Assembly (NCBI GenBank): GCA_964559455.1
Contig: CAZLHO010000001.1
Location: 62,001-126,000, forward strand
Length of the DNA: 64,000 nucleotides
Reading direction: 5' to 3'
Source: CAZLHO01 sp964559455
Lineage (GTDB): Bacteria; Krumholzibacteriota; Krumholzibacteriia; LZORAL124-64-63
Both the position numbers and the translations under genes were made by a program. Below are positions 1-10,509 of the stretch, piece by piece. Under the pieces are notes generated by a model, which saw only the letters and a program-made list of their open reading frames with translations, made no database searches and was not told the DNA's origin. How positions within the stretch are numbered: position 1 is the stretch's first letter; every line of letters begins with the position of its first letter.

Positions 1-306
1 GCCGAAGACGCCGTCGAGCTCGGGGATCGCCGCCAGGGTGTCGGGCTGGTTCTGGGCGTAGCAGCCGGTGACCACGACCCGGGCCGCGGGATTCCGCCGC
101 TTGGCCTGACGGGCCATCTGCCGGCATTTCTGATCGGCCTTGCCGGTGACCGTGCAACTGTTCAGGACGTAGACGTCCGCCACTTCCCGCCAAGAGACGA
201 TCTCCCAGTGGAACTGACCGGGGAGGCCCGCCTTCATCACTTCGGTGTCGTACTGGTTGAGACGGCAACCGAGCGTGGTGAACGCGATGCGGACGGTGCG
301 GATCAC
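1..306 (-). CDS. mtaB: tRNA threonylcarbamoyladenosine methylthiotransferase MtaB, N-terminal part (cut by window edge)
   Basis: The first 102 residues of a radical-SAM methylthiotransferase are present; the gene runs off the left edge. The UPF0004 N-terminal domain shows the three cysteines of the auxiliary cluster: TLGC at residue 14, NSCTVT at 51 and TGC at 82. The TLGCRLNQ and KADQKCRQ wording fits MtaB, which makes ms2t6A37 in tRNA, better than MiaB or RimO. The GTG start at 304-306 is preceded by AAGGGAG with 8 nt spacing. It lies downstream of rpsA on the same strand, after a strong hairpin. The radical-SAM and TRAM domains are outside the window. Confidence 0.85.
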   Translation of the reverse strand, partial: MIRTVRIAFTTLGCRLNQYDTEVMKAGLPGQFHWEIVSWREVADVYVLNSCTVTGKADQKCRQMARQAKRRNPAARVVVTGCYAQNQPDTLAAIPELDGVFG

Positions 307-352
307 GACGCCGGCTCCCTTCGTCCGGGATGGCGGATAAGGATCGGACAGA

Positions 353-384
353 CGACAGGGGTGGCACGGCGTCCACCCCTGTCG
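353..384 (-). terminator. Perfect 12-bp hairpin between rpsA and mtaB
   Basis: A perfect inverted repeat has 12-bp arms (353-364 and 373-384, arm CGACAGGGGTGG) and an 8-nt loop. It sits about 35 nt after the rpsA stop codon and before mtaB. There is no U-run on the 3' side in the minus direction (TCTGTCC follows), so it may be a Rho-independent-like pause, an mRNA 3'-end stabiliser or an attenuator rather than a strong intrinsic terminator. Confidence 0.5.
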
Positions 385-418
385 CGTCGCTGCGGAAACA
401 GAGCTTCGAGCGGGTTCT

Positions 419-2542
<2,124 letters not shown>

Positions 2543-2598
2543 GTAAGGTGCCTCCTAATAACACAGATTTACCCCACTTTTCAGTCGGGCAGACTCGG

Positions 2599-2627
2599 AA
2601 TATACAATGGCAATGGGCGGTTTGCAA
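2599..2627 (-). promoter_or_regulatory. sigma70-type promoter for rpsA
   Basis: On the minus strand TTGCAA (2622-2627), a 17-nt spacer and TATATT (2599-2604) form a good -35/-10 pair. The expected start lies near 2592, giving a ~50-nt leader with a strong AGGAGG before rpsA. The element is AT-rich against the local GC content and falls in the 106-bp gap after cmk-plsC. Confidence 0.7.
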
Positions 2628-2648
2628 GCCGCAGGGGCCGGAAAGGGC

Positions 2649-4142
2649 TCAGTCCTCGGCGCCGTCCCGGGTCGGGCGACGCCGGAAGATCCGGGCCTCC
2701 TTGCGGCGACAGACCTTCACCTGGCGGCGGCCGATCTCCAGCTCCTGTTCCGAGAACGGATGCTCGGCCGTCGACCGGGCCTGCAATTCCAGGTAGATGT
2801 GCTCGAAGAGGCGGGCGATGCGGGTGCTGATCTGGCGCTCGGAGAGGGTCCGGCGCAGGACGGGCAGGGCCCGCAGCCTGACGGGGGGCGCGATGCGGAC
2901 CTCCAGCGGCGCATCGTCGGATCCGCCGGGACGGGGCCGGCTGGTGCCGCGCACGAACATCGGCACGGCCGCGGCGCCGGTGCGCTGCATGACCATGCCC
3001 AGTCCGTTGCGGACGGGACCGGGGCGCCCCAGGGGACGGCGCATGCCCTCCGGGAAGAAGAGCACGTTCCAGCCCTCGGCCACCTCGCGCTCGACGGCGT
3101 CGAAGGCCGTCTGGTCGTAGATCGAACGCTTGATCGGGATGGCGTCGAGGATGTCGTAGACCCGGCCGAAGACGGGCGTGGCGAAGAGCTCCTCCTTGGC
3201 GACGGAGCGGATCCGGCCGCGACCGGCCAGCGCCGACCCGATCATCGGGGGATCCCACATGCTGACGTGGTTGCAGGCGTAGATCAGCGGCTCGGGCCTG
3301 AAGAGATGCTCGCGCCCGATGATGCGCAGGCCCATCGACCGGCCCAGCGCGGTGAAGATCCCGTAGGCGATGCGGTACTTGAGGGCCGGCGACTCGCGGG
3401 GCGGCGCCGGCGGCGGGGCCTGCTCGTCCAGCACCTGGAGGATCGCGTCGGCGGTGATGTCCAGCTGCTCCTGCAGCCCGAGCCGGCTGTTGTCGATGAC
3501 CAGGGCGTCCGGAGCCACGGTCAAGGGGCTTTCGGAGCGCTGGCTGTCATAGCGGTCCCGCTCGATCAGCTCGGCTTCGACCCGGCCGCGCTCGACCGTG
3601 ATTCCCCGCCGACGATGCTGGCGATGGCGGCGCTCGACGCGGGCCTCCAGCGAGGCGTCCAGGTAGATCTTGGCCGAGGCCAGGGGGAAGACGACCGAAC
3701 CGATGTCCCGGCCCTCCATCACGACGCCGCTTTCGCGGGCGAACTGGCGCTGCCGCTCGACCATCAGGCGCCGCACCTCGGCATGGGACGAGACTGCGGA
3801 GACGGAGGCCTCGACGGCCGGCGTGCGGATGGCGTCGGAGAGGTCGCGGCCGTTCCAGAAGACGGCGGTCTCGCGGCCGGAGCGCAGGCGGAGGTCGGCG
3901 TCGCCGAGCAGGGCGACCAGGCCGGGACCGTCGTCGGGATCGACGCCGGATTCCGCGGCGACGCAGGTCAGGGCGCGGTACATGGCGCCGGTGTCGACGT
4001 AGGTCAGGCCGAAGCGGTCGGCCAGGGCGCGGGCGGTGGTCGACTTGCCGGAGCCGGCGGGGCCGTCGATGGCGACGACGGTGTCGGCGGGCACGGAACC
4101 GTTGGGACGATGATCTCGGAACAAGGGCTTCTCCCCGCTCAC
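2649..4142 (-). CDS. cmk-plsC: Cytidylate kinase fused to 1-acyl-glycerol-3-phosphate acyltransferase (Cmk-PlsC)
   Basis: This is one 497-residue reading frame with two enzymes. Residues ~20-240 are cytidylate kinase, with the Walker A loop GPAGSGKST near 27-35, DTGAMYRAL, and MEGRDIGSVVFP; it phosphorylates CMP/dCMP. Residues ~255-440 are a PlsC-type acyltransferase with NHVSMWD (291-297, catalytic NHx4D) and FPEG (363-366), which makes phosphatidic acid. The PlsC part lacks an obvious long N-terminal membrane anchor. I chose the GTG at 4140-4142, which overlaps the aroF stop (GTGA); the open frame extends further upstream but only in aroF shadow. A second GTG 14 codons later is possible. 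It lies between aroF and rpsA. Confidence 0.88.
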   Translation of the reverse strand: MSGEKPLFRDHRPNGSVPADTVVAIDGPAGSGKSTTARALADRFGLTYVDTGAMYRALTCVAAESGVDPDDGPGLVALLGDADLRLRSGRETAVFWNGRDLSDAIRTPAVEASVSAVSSHAEVRRLMVERQRQFARESGVVMEGRDIGSVVFPLASAKIYLDASLEARVERRHRQHRRRGITVERGRVEAELIERDRYDSQRSESPLTVAPDALVIDNSRLGLQEQLDITADAILQVLDEQAPPPAPPRESPALKYRIAYGIFTALGRSMGLRIIGREHLFRPEPLIYACNHVSMWDPPMIGSALAGRGRIRSVAKEELFATPVFGRVYDILDAIPIKRSIYDQTAFDAVEREVAEGWNVLFFPEGMRRPLGRPGPVRNGLGMVMQRTGAAAVPMFVRGTSRPRPGGSDDAPLEVRIAPPVRLRALPVLRRTLSERQISTRIARLFEHIYLELQARSTAEHPFSEQELEIGRRQVKVCRRKEARIFRRRPTRDGAED

Positions 4143-4996
4143 AGGCTGCGGTCGACGGCGGCGGCGACCGCGCGGCAACGCCCGAGCATCGCGGCGAAGG
4201 CCTCGGGGTGGAGGGACTGTCCGCCGTCGCTCAAGGCGTGATCGGGATCGTCGTGGACCTCGACGATCAGGCCGTCGGCGCCGGCGGCCAGGGCCGCGAA
4301 TCCGAGCGGGGGAACGCCGGCGGCGTAGCCGGCGGCGTGGCTGGGGTCGGCGATGACCGGCAGGTGGGTGCGGGCGCGCAGGACGGCCAGCGAGTTCAGG
4401 TCCAGGGTGTTGCGGGTCGAGGACTCGAAGGTGCGGATGCCCCGCTCGCAGAGCACCACCTCGCGGCCGCCGGCGTCGCACACGTATTCGGCTGCGCTGA
4501 GCCACTCGTCGATCGTGGTCATCATCCCCCGCTTGAGCAGCACGGGCTTGCCGCTGGCGCCCGCCTCGCGCAGCAGGGGGAAGTTCTGGACGCTGCGGCT
4601 GCCGATCTGGAGCATGTCCGCGCAGGCGGCGACGCGATCGACGTCGCGGGGGTCCAGGACCTCGGTGACGAAGGGCAGGCCGGTCTCGTCGCGGGCGGCC
4701 ACCAGCAGGTCCAGGCCGGCGGGTCCCAGCCCCTGGAAATCGTAGGGCGAGGTGCGCGGCTTGAAGGCGCCGCCGCGCAGCATGGCCGCCCCGGCGGCCC
4801 TCACCGATCGAGCCACGCGCAGCAGCCCCCCCCCTTCTTCCACCGAGCAGGGCCCGGCGATGACCACGCAGCGCTCGCCGCCGAAGACGACATCGCCGAC
4901 CCGCACGCGGCTGACGGCCTGGCCGTCTTCGCGCCGCGTATGGCGATATTCGTAGCCGTGGCCGGCGGCGGCCGGTGTCGGGAGCGGGGAAGTCAC
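4139..4996 (-). CDS. aroF: 3-deoxy-7-phosphoheptulonate synthase (DAHP synthase, type I-beta)
   Basis: This enzyme joins phosphoenolpyruvate and erythrose-4-phosphate in the first step of the shikimate pathway. At 285 residues it is the short KDO8P-like type I-beta form without a full regulatory domain. Visible motifs are IAGPCSVE, GGAFKPRTSPYDFQG, LLKRGM, ERGIRTFE and ADPSHAAG, which carry the PEP- and metal-binding residues. The GTG start at 4994-4996 overlaps the hisC stop (GTGA) and its own stop overlaps the next start, so translation is probably coupled through hisC-aroF-cmk. Confidence 0.93.
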   Translation of the reverse strand: MTSPLPTPAAAGHGYEYRHTRREDGQAVSRVRVGDVVFGGERCVVIAGPCSVEEGGGLLRVARSVRAAGAAMLRGGAFKPRTSPYDFQGLGPAGLDLLVAARDETGLPFVTEVLDPRDVDRVAACADMLQIGSRSVQNFPLLREAGASGKPVLLKRGMMTTIDEWLSAAEYVCDAGGREVVLCERGIRTFESSTRNTLDLNSLAVLRARTHLPVIADPSHAAGYAAGVPPLGFAALAAGADGLIVEVHDDPDHALSDGGQSLHPEAFAAMLGRCRAVAAAVDRSL

Positions 4997-6093
4997 GCCA
5001 GGATCTCCTTCAACGCCGACAGGCAGCGCTCGTTCTCCTCGGGCAAACCGACGCTGATCCGCAGCGCGTCGTCACCCAGGCCGAAGGTGTTCATCGGACG
5101 GGCGATCACGCCCCTCTGCAGCAGTTCCTGGACGACCCGGCCCGCATCGCAGCCGCACCGCACCAGCAGGAAGTTTGTCTGCGCGGGCGTGACCTTCAAT
5201 CCGAGCCCTGTCAGACCCCGCTGCAGCGCCTCCAACCAGTCCCGGTTGTGGCGGCGTCGCTGGGCGATCGCCTCGGTCTCGCGCAAGGCGGCCAACGCCG
5301 CGGCCTGGGCCAGTGAGTTCACGTTGAAGGGCTCGCGGGTCTTGTGGATCTGAGTGATCAGATCGGGGTGCCCCACACCATAGCCCACCCGCAGCGCCGC
5401 GAGCGAGTGGATTTTCGAGAAAGTGCGCAGGATCACCAGATTCGGGTGATCGCCGAGCATCTCCAGGGTCTGCGGGTAGTCGTCGGCGACAACGTACTCA
5501 TAGTAGGCCTCGTCGACAACGACGATGACCTCCGGCGGCACGTCGCGCAGGAAAGCGCGGAATTCGGCCTCGTTCACGTAGGTGCCGGTGGGATTGTCGG
5601 GATTGACGACGACCACGATCTTCGTCTTCTCGTCGATGGCGGCGGCCATCGCCGCCAGGTCGTGACGGTCGTCGTCGGCGATCGGCACCGGCCGCCCGCT
5701 CTCGAACTGGATGCCCGCGGTCAGGGGGTAGACGACGAAGCCGGGCCGGGCGAAGACCATGTTCTCGCCGGGGGCGATCAGGGCGCGGATCAGCATGTCC
5801 GCGACCTCGTTCGAACCGTTGCCGAAGATCAGGTTCGCGGGGGCGACGCCGAGCTGCTCGGCGACCGCGTGCGAGAGTTCATAACAGGAGCCGTCGGGAT
5901 AGCGGTTCATATCGGCGGCGGCCGCGGTGACGGCGGCGACGACCGAAGGCAGCGGACCTTCGGGATTCTCGTTGCTGGCCAGCTTGACGACGCTATCCAG
6001 GCCGAGCTCGCGCTGGACCTCGCTGATCGGCTTGCCGGGAACGTAGGGCCGCGTCTTCAGGATACCGGGACGGAACAGCTTCTCGAAATCCAT
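4993..6093 (-). CDS. hisC: Histidinol-phosphate aminotransferase (possibly also aromatic aminotransferase)
   Basis: A fold-type I PLP aminotransferase of 366 residues, the usual HisC length. It has SNENPEGPLPS near residue 41, NPDNPTGT near 164, DEAYYEY near 194 and the PLP lysine K227 in TFSKIHSLA, then RVGYG. HisC converts imidazole acetol phosphate to histidinol phosphate. No other his genes are nearby; the partner is aroF, so it may instead, or also, transaminate prephenate, phenylpyruvate or hydroxyphenylpyruvate, as some HisC paralogues do. That role is inference from context. Confidence 0.9.
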   Translation of the reverse strand: MDFEKLFRPGILKTRPYVPGKPISEVQRELGLDSVVKLASNENPEGPLPSVVAAVTAAAADMNRYPDGSCYELSHAVAEQLGVAPANLIFGNGSNEVADMLIRALIAPGENMVFARPGFVVYPLTAGIQFESGRPVPIADDDRHDLAAMAAAIDEKTKIVVVVNPDNPTGTYVNEAEFRAFLRDVPPEVIVVVDEAYYEYVVADDYPQTLEMLGDHPNLVILRTFSKIHSLAALRVGYGVGHPDLITQIHKTREPFNVNSLAQAAALAALRETEAIAQRRRHNRDWLEALQRGLTGLGLKVTPAQTNFLLVRCGCDAGRVVQELLQRGVIARPMNTFGLGDDALRISVGLPEENERCLSALKEILA

Positions 6094-6096
6094 GGA

Positions 6097-6867
6097 TCAG
6101 GCTCCTCCCTTGGGGTCGGAATCGGTCGCGGCGACGGCCCGCCGCAGCAACGCCTCCTCGGAGGGCGTCAGGGGACGGAAATCGCCCGGAGGCAGATCGC
6201 CCAGCTCCACGGGTCCGACCGTCGTACGGTGCAGGACGACGACGCGCCGGCCGACGCAGGCGAACATCCGCCGCACCTGGCGGTTGCGACCCTCCCGCAG
6301 CCAGAGGATCCAGCGTCGATCGTCCGCCGTCGCCTCGAGGCGGGCGGGCAGGCAGGGTCGTCCGTCAAGTTCAAGGCTACCCTCCGTGAGGCTCCGACGC
6401 AAGTAATCCGCGAGCGGGGCGTCCAGGGTCGCGGCGTAGCGCTTCCAGAGATGGGTCGACGGCCGGCAGAGGGCCTGGGCCAAGTCGCCGTCGTCCGTCC
6501 AGAGCAGCAGGCCGCTGGTGTCGGCGTCGAGGCGTCCGGCGGGCACCAGGGAGGCGGAAAGTCCGGCCCGGGAGCGGTAGTCGGAGAGGCAGGGGCGGTG
6601 ATCCTGGGGCCGCAGCGACGAGACGACGCCCAGCGGTTTGTGGAAGGCGAGGACCCGCCAGGAGACGGGCAGCGCGACCGGTGCGCCGTCCAGGGTGACC
6701 TGGTCCTCCCCCGGTGCGATGCGGCGGCCCGGTTCGCGGACGATCTCGTCGTTCACGCGCACACGTCCCGCCGCGATCAGCTCCTCGACGGAGCGCCGCG
6801 AGCCGACTCCGGCGCGGGCCAGATAGCGGTTCAGGCGAAGGGGTTCGCGGGCATCAGGGCCGGTCAC
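6097..6867 (-). CDS. rluB: rRNA pseudouridine synthase, RsuA/RluB family
   Basis: This 256-residue protein has an N-terminal S4 RNA-binding domain (residues ~9-55, LNRYLARAGVGSRRSVEELI) and a pseudouridine synthase domain with the catalytic Asp114 in GRLDADTSGL. A late motif EGRNRQVRRMF is typical of the RsuA/RluB/RluE/RluF group. I placed the start at GTG 6865-6867, just before the S4 domain, giving a 14-nt overlap with scpB; the open frame upstream to 7062 is antisense-like low-complexity sequence. scpA-scpB-rluB is a widely conserved order. The exact rRNA target cannot be read from sequence; RluB is the usual name in this context. Confidence 0.85.
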   Translation of the reverse strand: MTGPDAREPLRLNRYLARAGVGSRRSVEELIAAGRVRVNDEIVREPGRRIAPGEDQVTLDGAPVALPVSWRVLAFHKPLGVVSSLRPQDHRPCLSDYRSRAGLSASLVPAGRLDADTSGLLLWTDDGDLAQALCRPSTHLWKRYAATLDAPLADYLRRSLTEGSLELDGRPCLPARLEATADDRRWILWLREGRNRQVRRMFACVGRRVVVLHRTTVGPVELGDLPPGDFRPLTPSEEALLRRAVAATDSDPKGGA

Positions 6868-7627
6868 CGTCGTTCGCGTCCTCCCGGGCGGACGGATCCT
6901 CGTCGGCCGGATCGGGTTCCACCGGCGGCGGCGCATCGTCGGGCTCGGATTCGTCGTCGCCGGGATCGTCCCCGGCTTCGGGCTCATCATCTTCCGCGGC
7001 CGGCTCGGGAGCGACGACGATGAACTCCTCGCCGTGCACCGCGACGGTCTCGAAATCCTCATCGTCGATCTCGGCGCCGAGCTGCGAGGCGAACTGCTTC
7101 AGCCCGTCGCGATCCTCCATCAGGCTTTCGAGCTCCGGCAGGGTCGGCAGCTGGTGCAGGGCCTTCAGGCCGAGGTGGTTCAGGAATTCGCGGGTCGTGC
7201 CGTAGAGGATGGGGTTGCCGACGCTGTCGGCGCGGCCGAGCACGGTGACCAGGTTGCGCTCGAGCAGGGTCGCGAGCACCCCGCTGGCCTGCACGCCCCG
7301 GATCTCTTCGATCTCCATGCGGGTGATCGGCTGCCGGTAGGCGACGATGGCCAGCACCTCGAGGGCGGCCCGGGAGAGGCGCACGAAGCGTCGTCCCCGG
7401 TAGAGGCGCTGGATGAGGGGCGCGTAGTCGGCGCGCGAGGCCAGCTGCCAACCGCCGCCGAACTCGACGACGGCGAAGGCGTGGCCGTCTCTTTCGTACT
7501 CCGCGTCCAACTCGGTGACGGCGTCGCGGATCTCCTTGCCGTCGTCGACGCCGAGCAGGTCCTTCAGGCGCTGGATGGTCAGCGGCGTCTCGGTGGCGAA
7601 GAGCAGGGCCTCGATGTCGCGCTTCAT
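6854..7627 (-). CDS. scpB: Segregation and condensation protein B
   Basis: ScpB is a winged-helix dimer that binds ScpA and the SMC ATPase to condense and segregate chromosomes. This 257-residue copy begins MKRDIEALLFATETPL and carries LSRAALEVLAIVAYRQPITRMEI, the family signature. After about residue 200 there is an acidic, Pro-rich tail that other family members usually lack. The ATG at 7625-7627 overlaps the scpA stop (ATGA), so the long open frame upstream is not part of the gene. Confidence 0.93.
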   Translation of the reverse strand: MKRDIEALLFATETPLTIQRLKDLLGVDDGKEIRDAVTELDAEYERDGHAFAVVEFGGGWQLASRADYAPLIQRLYRGRRFVRLSRAALEVLAIVAYRQPITRMEIEEIRGVQASGVLATLLERNLVTVLGRADSVGNPILYGTTREFLNHLGLKALHQLPTLPELESLMEDRDGLKQFASQLGAEIDDEDFETVAVHGEEFIVVAPEPAAEDDEPEAGDDPGDDESEPDDAPPPVEPDPADEDPSAREDANDGDRP

Positions 7628-8481
7628 TTCGGGTTCTCCCCGGCGGCGGCCGCCGCGGCGACGGGCTCGCTCTCGGCCGGCCGGATCCAGATCGGCCCGT
7701 TGGCCTGGGTCTGCACCGGCCGGATCCGGCCCTGCTTGGACAGCTCGAGAATCGCGATGAAGGTCACCACGACCTCCATCTTGATGGCGTCGTCGCGGAA
7801 GAGGTCGTCGAAACGGACCGTCTTCTCCTGCGCGAGCCGGGCCATGATCAGCTCGGTCTTCTGCTCGACCGTGAAGACCTCGCGGGCGACGCTGTGCACG
7901 GGCTCGCTGGTGACGCGCTCGATGATGCCGGACAGGGCCGAAAGCAGATCGAAGAGCCCGAGACGCAGGGCCGGCGGTTCGGACTGCTCCTGCAGCAGGG
8001 GGTGGCGCAGGCTGCGCACGTGCAGGCGGCGCCGGCTCTCCTCGAATTCGCTGAAGCGGGCGGCGGCCTCCTTGAAGCGCTTGTACTCCAGGAGGCGGCG
8101 GACCAGCTCGGCGCGGGGGTCGTCCTCGTCCATCGCCTCGTCCAAGGCCGCCTCGACCGGAAGCAGCAGGCGGGCCTTGATGCGCAGCAGCGTGGCGGCC
8201 ATGACGATGAAATCCCCGGCGGTGTCCAGGGACAGCATCTGGATGACCTCGAGGTACTTCAGGTACTGGTCGGTGATGCGCGCGATGGGGATGTCGTAGA
8301 TGTCGATCTCGTCCTTCTGGATCAGGTGGAGCAGGAGGTCCAGGGGGCCCTGGAAATCCTCCAGATCCACGCGCCAGGCATCGCTGGAGCGGAAGTACTC
8401 CAGCTCCGGCGGCAGGTCCCACGAGATCGTGCCGTCGGAGACGGCGGGGGCGGCGGTCGGGTCGGCTGCGGGTCGGATCAC
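7624..8481 (-). CDS. scpA: Segregation and condensation protein A
   Basis: This is the kleisin subunit of the SMC-ScpAB complex, 285 residues. The N-terminal kleisin motif FQGPLDLLLHLIQKDEIDIYDIPI lies near residues 43-66, followed by DTAGDFIVMAATLLRIKARLLLP; the C-terminal winged helix is near 225-265. The GTG start at 8479-8481 has AAGGAG six nt upstream. A ~40-residue N-terminal lead and an Ala-rich C-terminus are extra. It is coupled to scpB and follows trpS by 13 nt. Confidence 0.93.
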   Translation of the reverse strand: MIRPAADPTAAPAVSDGTISWDLPPELEYFRSSDAWRVDLEDFQGPLDLLLHLIQKDEIDIYDIPIARITDQYLKYLEVIQMLSLDTAGDFIVMAATLLRIKARLLLPVEAALDEAMDEDDPRAELVRRLLEYKRFKEAAARFSEFEESRRRLHVRSLRHPLLQEQSEPPALRLGLFDLLSALSGIIERVTSEPVHSVAREVFTVEQKTELIMARLAQEKTVRFDDLFRDDAIKMEVVVTFIAILELSKQGRIRPVQTQANGPIWIRPAESEPVAAAAAAGENPK

Positions 8482-8494
8482 GGCGAGCTCCTTC

Positions 8495-9478
8495 TCAACC
8501 GATGCCCATGGCGTCGCGCACCGCGTCCATGGTCGCGGCGGCGGCCTCGCGTGCGCGGGCGCATCCGTCGGCCACGATGGCGTCGACTTCTGCCGGGTGG
8601 GCGACGAAGTGCTCCCGCCGCTCGCGCAGCGGAGCGAAGTATTCGATGGCGCCCTCGGCCAAGCGCTTCTTGCAGTCGACGCAGCCGCGCTCGGCGGCGC
8701 GGCATTCGACGGCGGTCCGCTCGGCCTCGTCGGGCAGGAATTTCCGGTAGTAGGTGTAGATCGCGCAGACCTCGGGGCGGCCGGGGTCGCTGCGACGCAA
8801 CCGCTGGGGATCGGTGAATGCGGTCTTGAGCTTGGTCCGGATCTCGTCCGGCCCGTCGGCGATCTCCACCGTGTTGCCCAGCGACTTGCTCATGCGCTTG
8901 CCGTCGACGCCCGGGAAGCGGCCGAACTTCGTGACCAGCCCCTCGGGCTCCGGGAAGACCGGGCCGAAGTGGTTGTTGAAGCGGCGGGCGATCTCGCGGG
9001 TCAATTCGACGTGGGGAAGCTGATCCTCCCCCACGGGGACGGCGTGCGCGCGGTAGGCCAGGATGTCGGCGGCCTGCAGCACCGGGTAGCCGAGATGGCC
9101 GAAGCTGATCTCGCCGCCCAGATTCAGGTCGCGGACCTGCTCCTTGAAGGTGGGGTTGCGCTCGAGCCGGCCCTTGGTGATGAGCATGCAGAAGATCAGG
9201 TAGAGCTCGGCGTGCTCCTTGACCTGCGACTGGATGAAGAGGACCGAGCGCTCGGGATCGAGCCCGGCGGCCAGCCAGTCCAGGATCATCTCGCGGGTGT
9301 TGCCGGCGATGGCGGGGGCCTTGTCCAGGGCCGTGGTCAGCACGTGCCAGTCGGCCACCATGAAGAAGCAGCGGTACTCGTCCTGCAGACGAACCCAGTT
9401 CTCCAGGGCCCCCGTGTAGTTGCCCCAGTGCAGGCGGCCCGTCGGACGGTTGCCGCTGAGGATGATCTTGTCGGTCAC
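8495..9478 (-). CDS. trpS: Tryptophanyl-tRNA synthetase
   Basis: Class Ic aminoacyl-tRNA synthetase that charges tRNA-Trp. The 327-residue protein has the HIGH-equivalent HWGN at about 17-20 after SGNRPTG, and a KMSKS-type loop GKRMSKSLGN near residue 195. I chose the GTG at 9476-9478 because AAGGA lies 7-8 nt upstream and the family starts right before the SGNRPTG strand; the frame is open a further 25 codons upstream but that stretch carries the promoter. It heads the run trpS-scpA-scpB-rluB-hisC-aroF. Confidence 0.95.
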   Translation of the reverse strand: MTDKIILSGNRPTGRLHWGNYTGALENWVRLQDEYRCFFMVADWHVLTTALDKAPAIAGNTREMILDWLAAGLDPERSVLFIQSQVKEHAELYLIFCMLITKGRLERNPTFKEQVRDLNLGGEISFGHLGYPVLQAADILAYRAHAVPVGEDQLPHVELTREIARRFNNHFGPVFPEPEGLVTKFGRFPGVDGKRMSKSLGNTVEIADGPDEIRTKLKTAFTDPQRLRRSDPGRPEVCAIYTYYRKFLPDEAERTAVECRAAERGCVDCKKRLAEGAIEYFAPLRERREHFVAHPAEVDAIVADGCARAREAAAATMDAVRDAMGIG

Positions 9479-9543
9479 GGACGCCTTCCTTGCGTACGAC
9501 GGTATGCGCGCGCTCCGGTCGCTCTCGGGGTGCTCGAGGCCAA

Positions 9544-9572
9544 ACAGTACCATCGGCCCGGCGGCTTGTCAA
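9544..9572 (-). promoter_or_regulatory. sigma70-type promoter for trpS operon
   Basis: On the minus strand a consensus -35 TTGACA (9567-9572) is followed by a 17-nt spacer and a weak -10 TACTGT (9544-9549). The expected start is near 9537, about 59 nt before the trpS GTG. The -35 directly follows an imperfect GC hairpin (about 9573-9597) after the xerD stop that may end the upstream transcript. The leader is too short for a T-box. Confidence 0.55.
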
Positions 9573-9600
9573 AGCCGGACGACGCCGGTCCGGAGGCTTC

Positions 9601-10509
9601 TCAGCCCCGGCGCGCCCGGGGATGGGCGGAGCGGTAGACCTCCCGCAGGAAGGCCCGGTCGACGTGCGTGTAGATCTCCGTGGTGCCGATGTCCGCATGG
9701 CCCAGGAGTTCCTGGACGACGCGCAGATCGGCGCCGCCCTCCAGCAGATGCGTGGCGTAGGTGTGGCGCAGGGTGTGCGGCGAGACGTCCTCGCGCAGGC
9801 CGGCCGCCGCGGCGCAATCCTTCAGGACCTTCCAGACCGAGACGCGTGACAGACGGCCGCCCCGCCGATTCAGGAAGACGGCGGATTCGGGCCGGCGGCC
9901 CCGGAACTCGTTCCGGCCGCCGCGCAGCCAGGCGCGCAGGGCGGCCAGGGCGGGTCCGCCGACGGGCACGACCCGCTGCTTGTCCCCCTTGCCCCGCACC
10001 CGCAGCATCCGCTCGCGGGGGTCCAGGTCGGGCAGGTCCAGGGCGCAGAGTTCGCTCACCCGCAGGCCGCAGCCGTAGAGGGTCTCGAGGATCGCCCGGT
10101 CGCGCAGGCCGACCGGCTGCGCCGGATCGGGCACGGCCAGCAGCCGCTCGACCTGGACGCCGGTCAGCACCACGGGCAGCTTGCGGCCGATCTTCGGCGC
10201 CAGCAGGGTCAGGGTCGGGTCCGCGGGAGCCAGGCCCTCGACGGCCAGGAAGGCGTGGAAGCCGCGCAGGGTCGAGACCAGGCGCGCCCGGGAGCGCGCG
10301 CCCAGGGTGTCGGCCGCGGCGATCAGGAATTCCCGCAGCCGGGCCGCGTTCATGGCGGCCGGATCACGGACGCCGGCGGCGACGGCCCAGGTCCGGAGCC
10401 GACGCAGGTCCCGCGCGTAGGCCTCGAGGCTGTTCGCGGCCAGGCCCTTCTCGGCCGAGGCCTGGGCCAGGTAGGATTCGACGGCGACGTCCCAGGGATC
10501 AGGCGTCAC
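9601..10509 (-). CDS. xerD: Tyrosine recombinase XerD-like
   Basis: Site-specific recombinase of the Xer family that resolves chromosome dimers at dif. The 302-residue protein has the N-terminal SAM-like core-binding domain (~1-100) and a complete catalytic set: R150 (GLRVSEL), K174, H245 and R248 (HTLRH), H271 (LGHADIGTT) and nucleophile Y280 (EIYTHV). I chose GTG 10507-10509 over the GTG 15 nt upstream because the intervening bases are the Shine-Dalgarno AGGAGG. It overlaps the uvrC end by 11 nt. A second Xer protein at 19437-20387 is the likely XerC partner, so this one is named XerD by elimination and similarity. Confidence 0.85.
   Translation of the reverse strand: MTPDPWDVAVESYLAQASAEKGLAANSLEAYARDLRRLRTWAVAAGVRDPAAMNAARLREFLIAAADTLGARSRARLVSTLRGFHAFLAVEGLAPADPTLTLLAPKIGRKLPVVLTGVQVERLLAVPDPAQPVGLRDRAILETLYGCGLRVSELCALDLPDLDPRERMLRVRGKGDKQRVVPVGGPALAALRAWLRGGRNEFRGRRPESAVFLNRRGGRLSRVSVWKVLKDCAAAAGLREDVSPHTLRHTYATHLLEGGADLRVVQELLGHADIGTTEIYTHVDRAFLREVYRSAHPRARRG

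Noticed and set aside
9479..9543. Possible T-box or Trp leader upstream of trpS
   Set aside because: The leader is only about 59 nt, with no T-box sequence, no leader peptide with Trp codons and no terminator/antiterminator pair.
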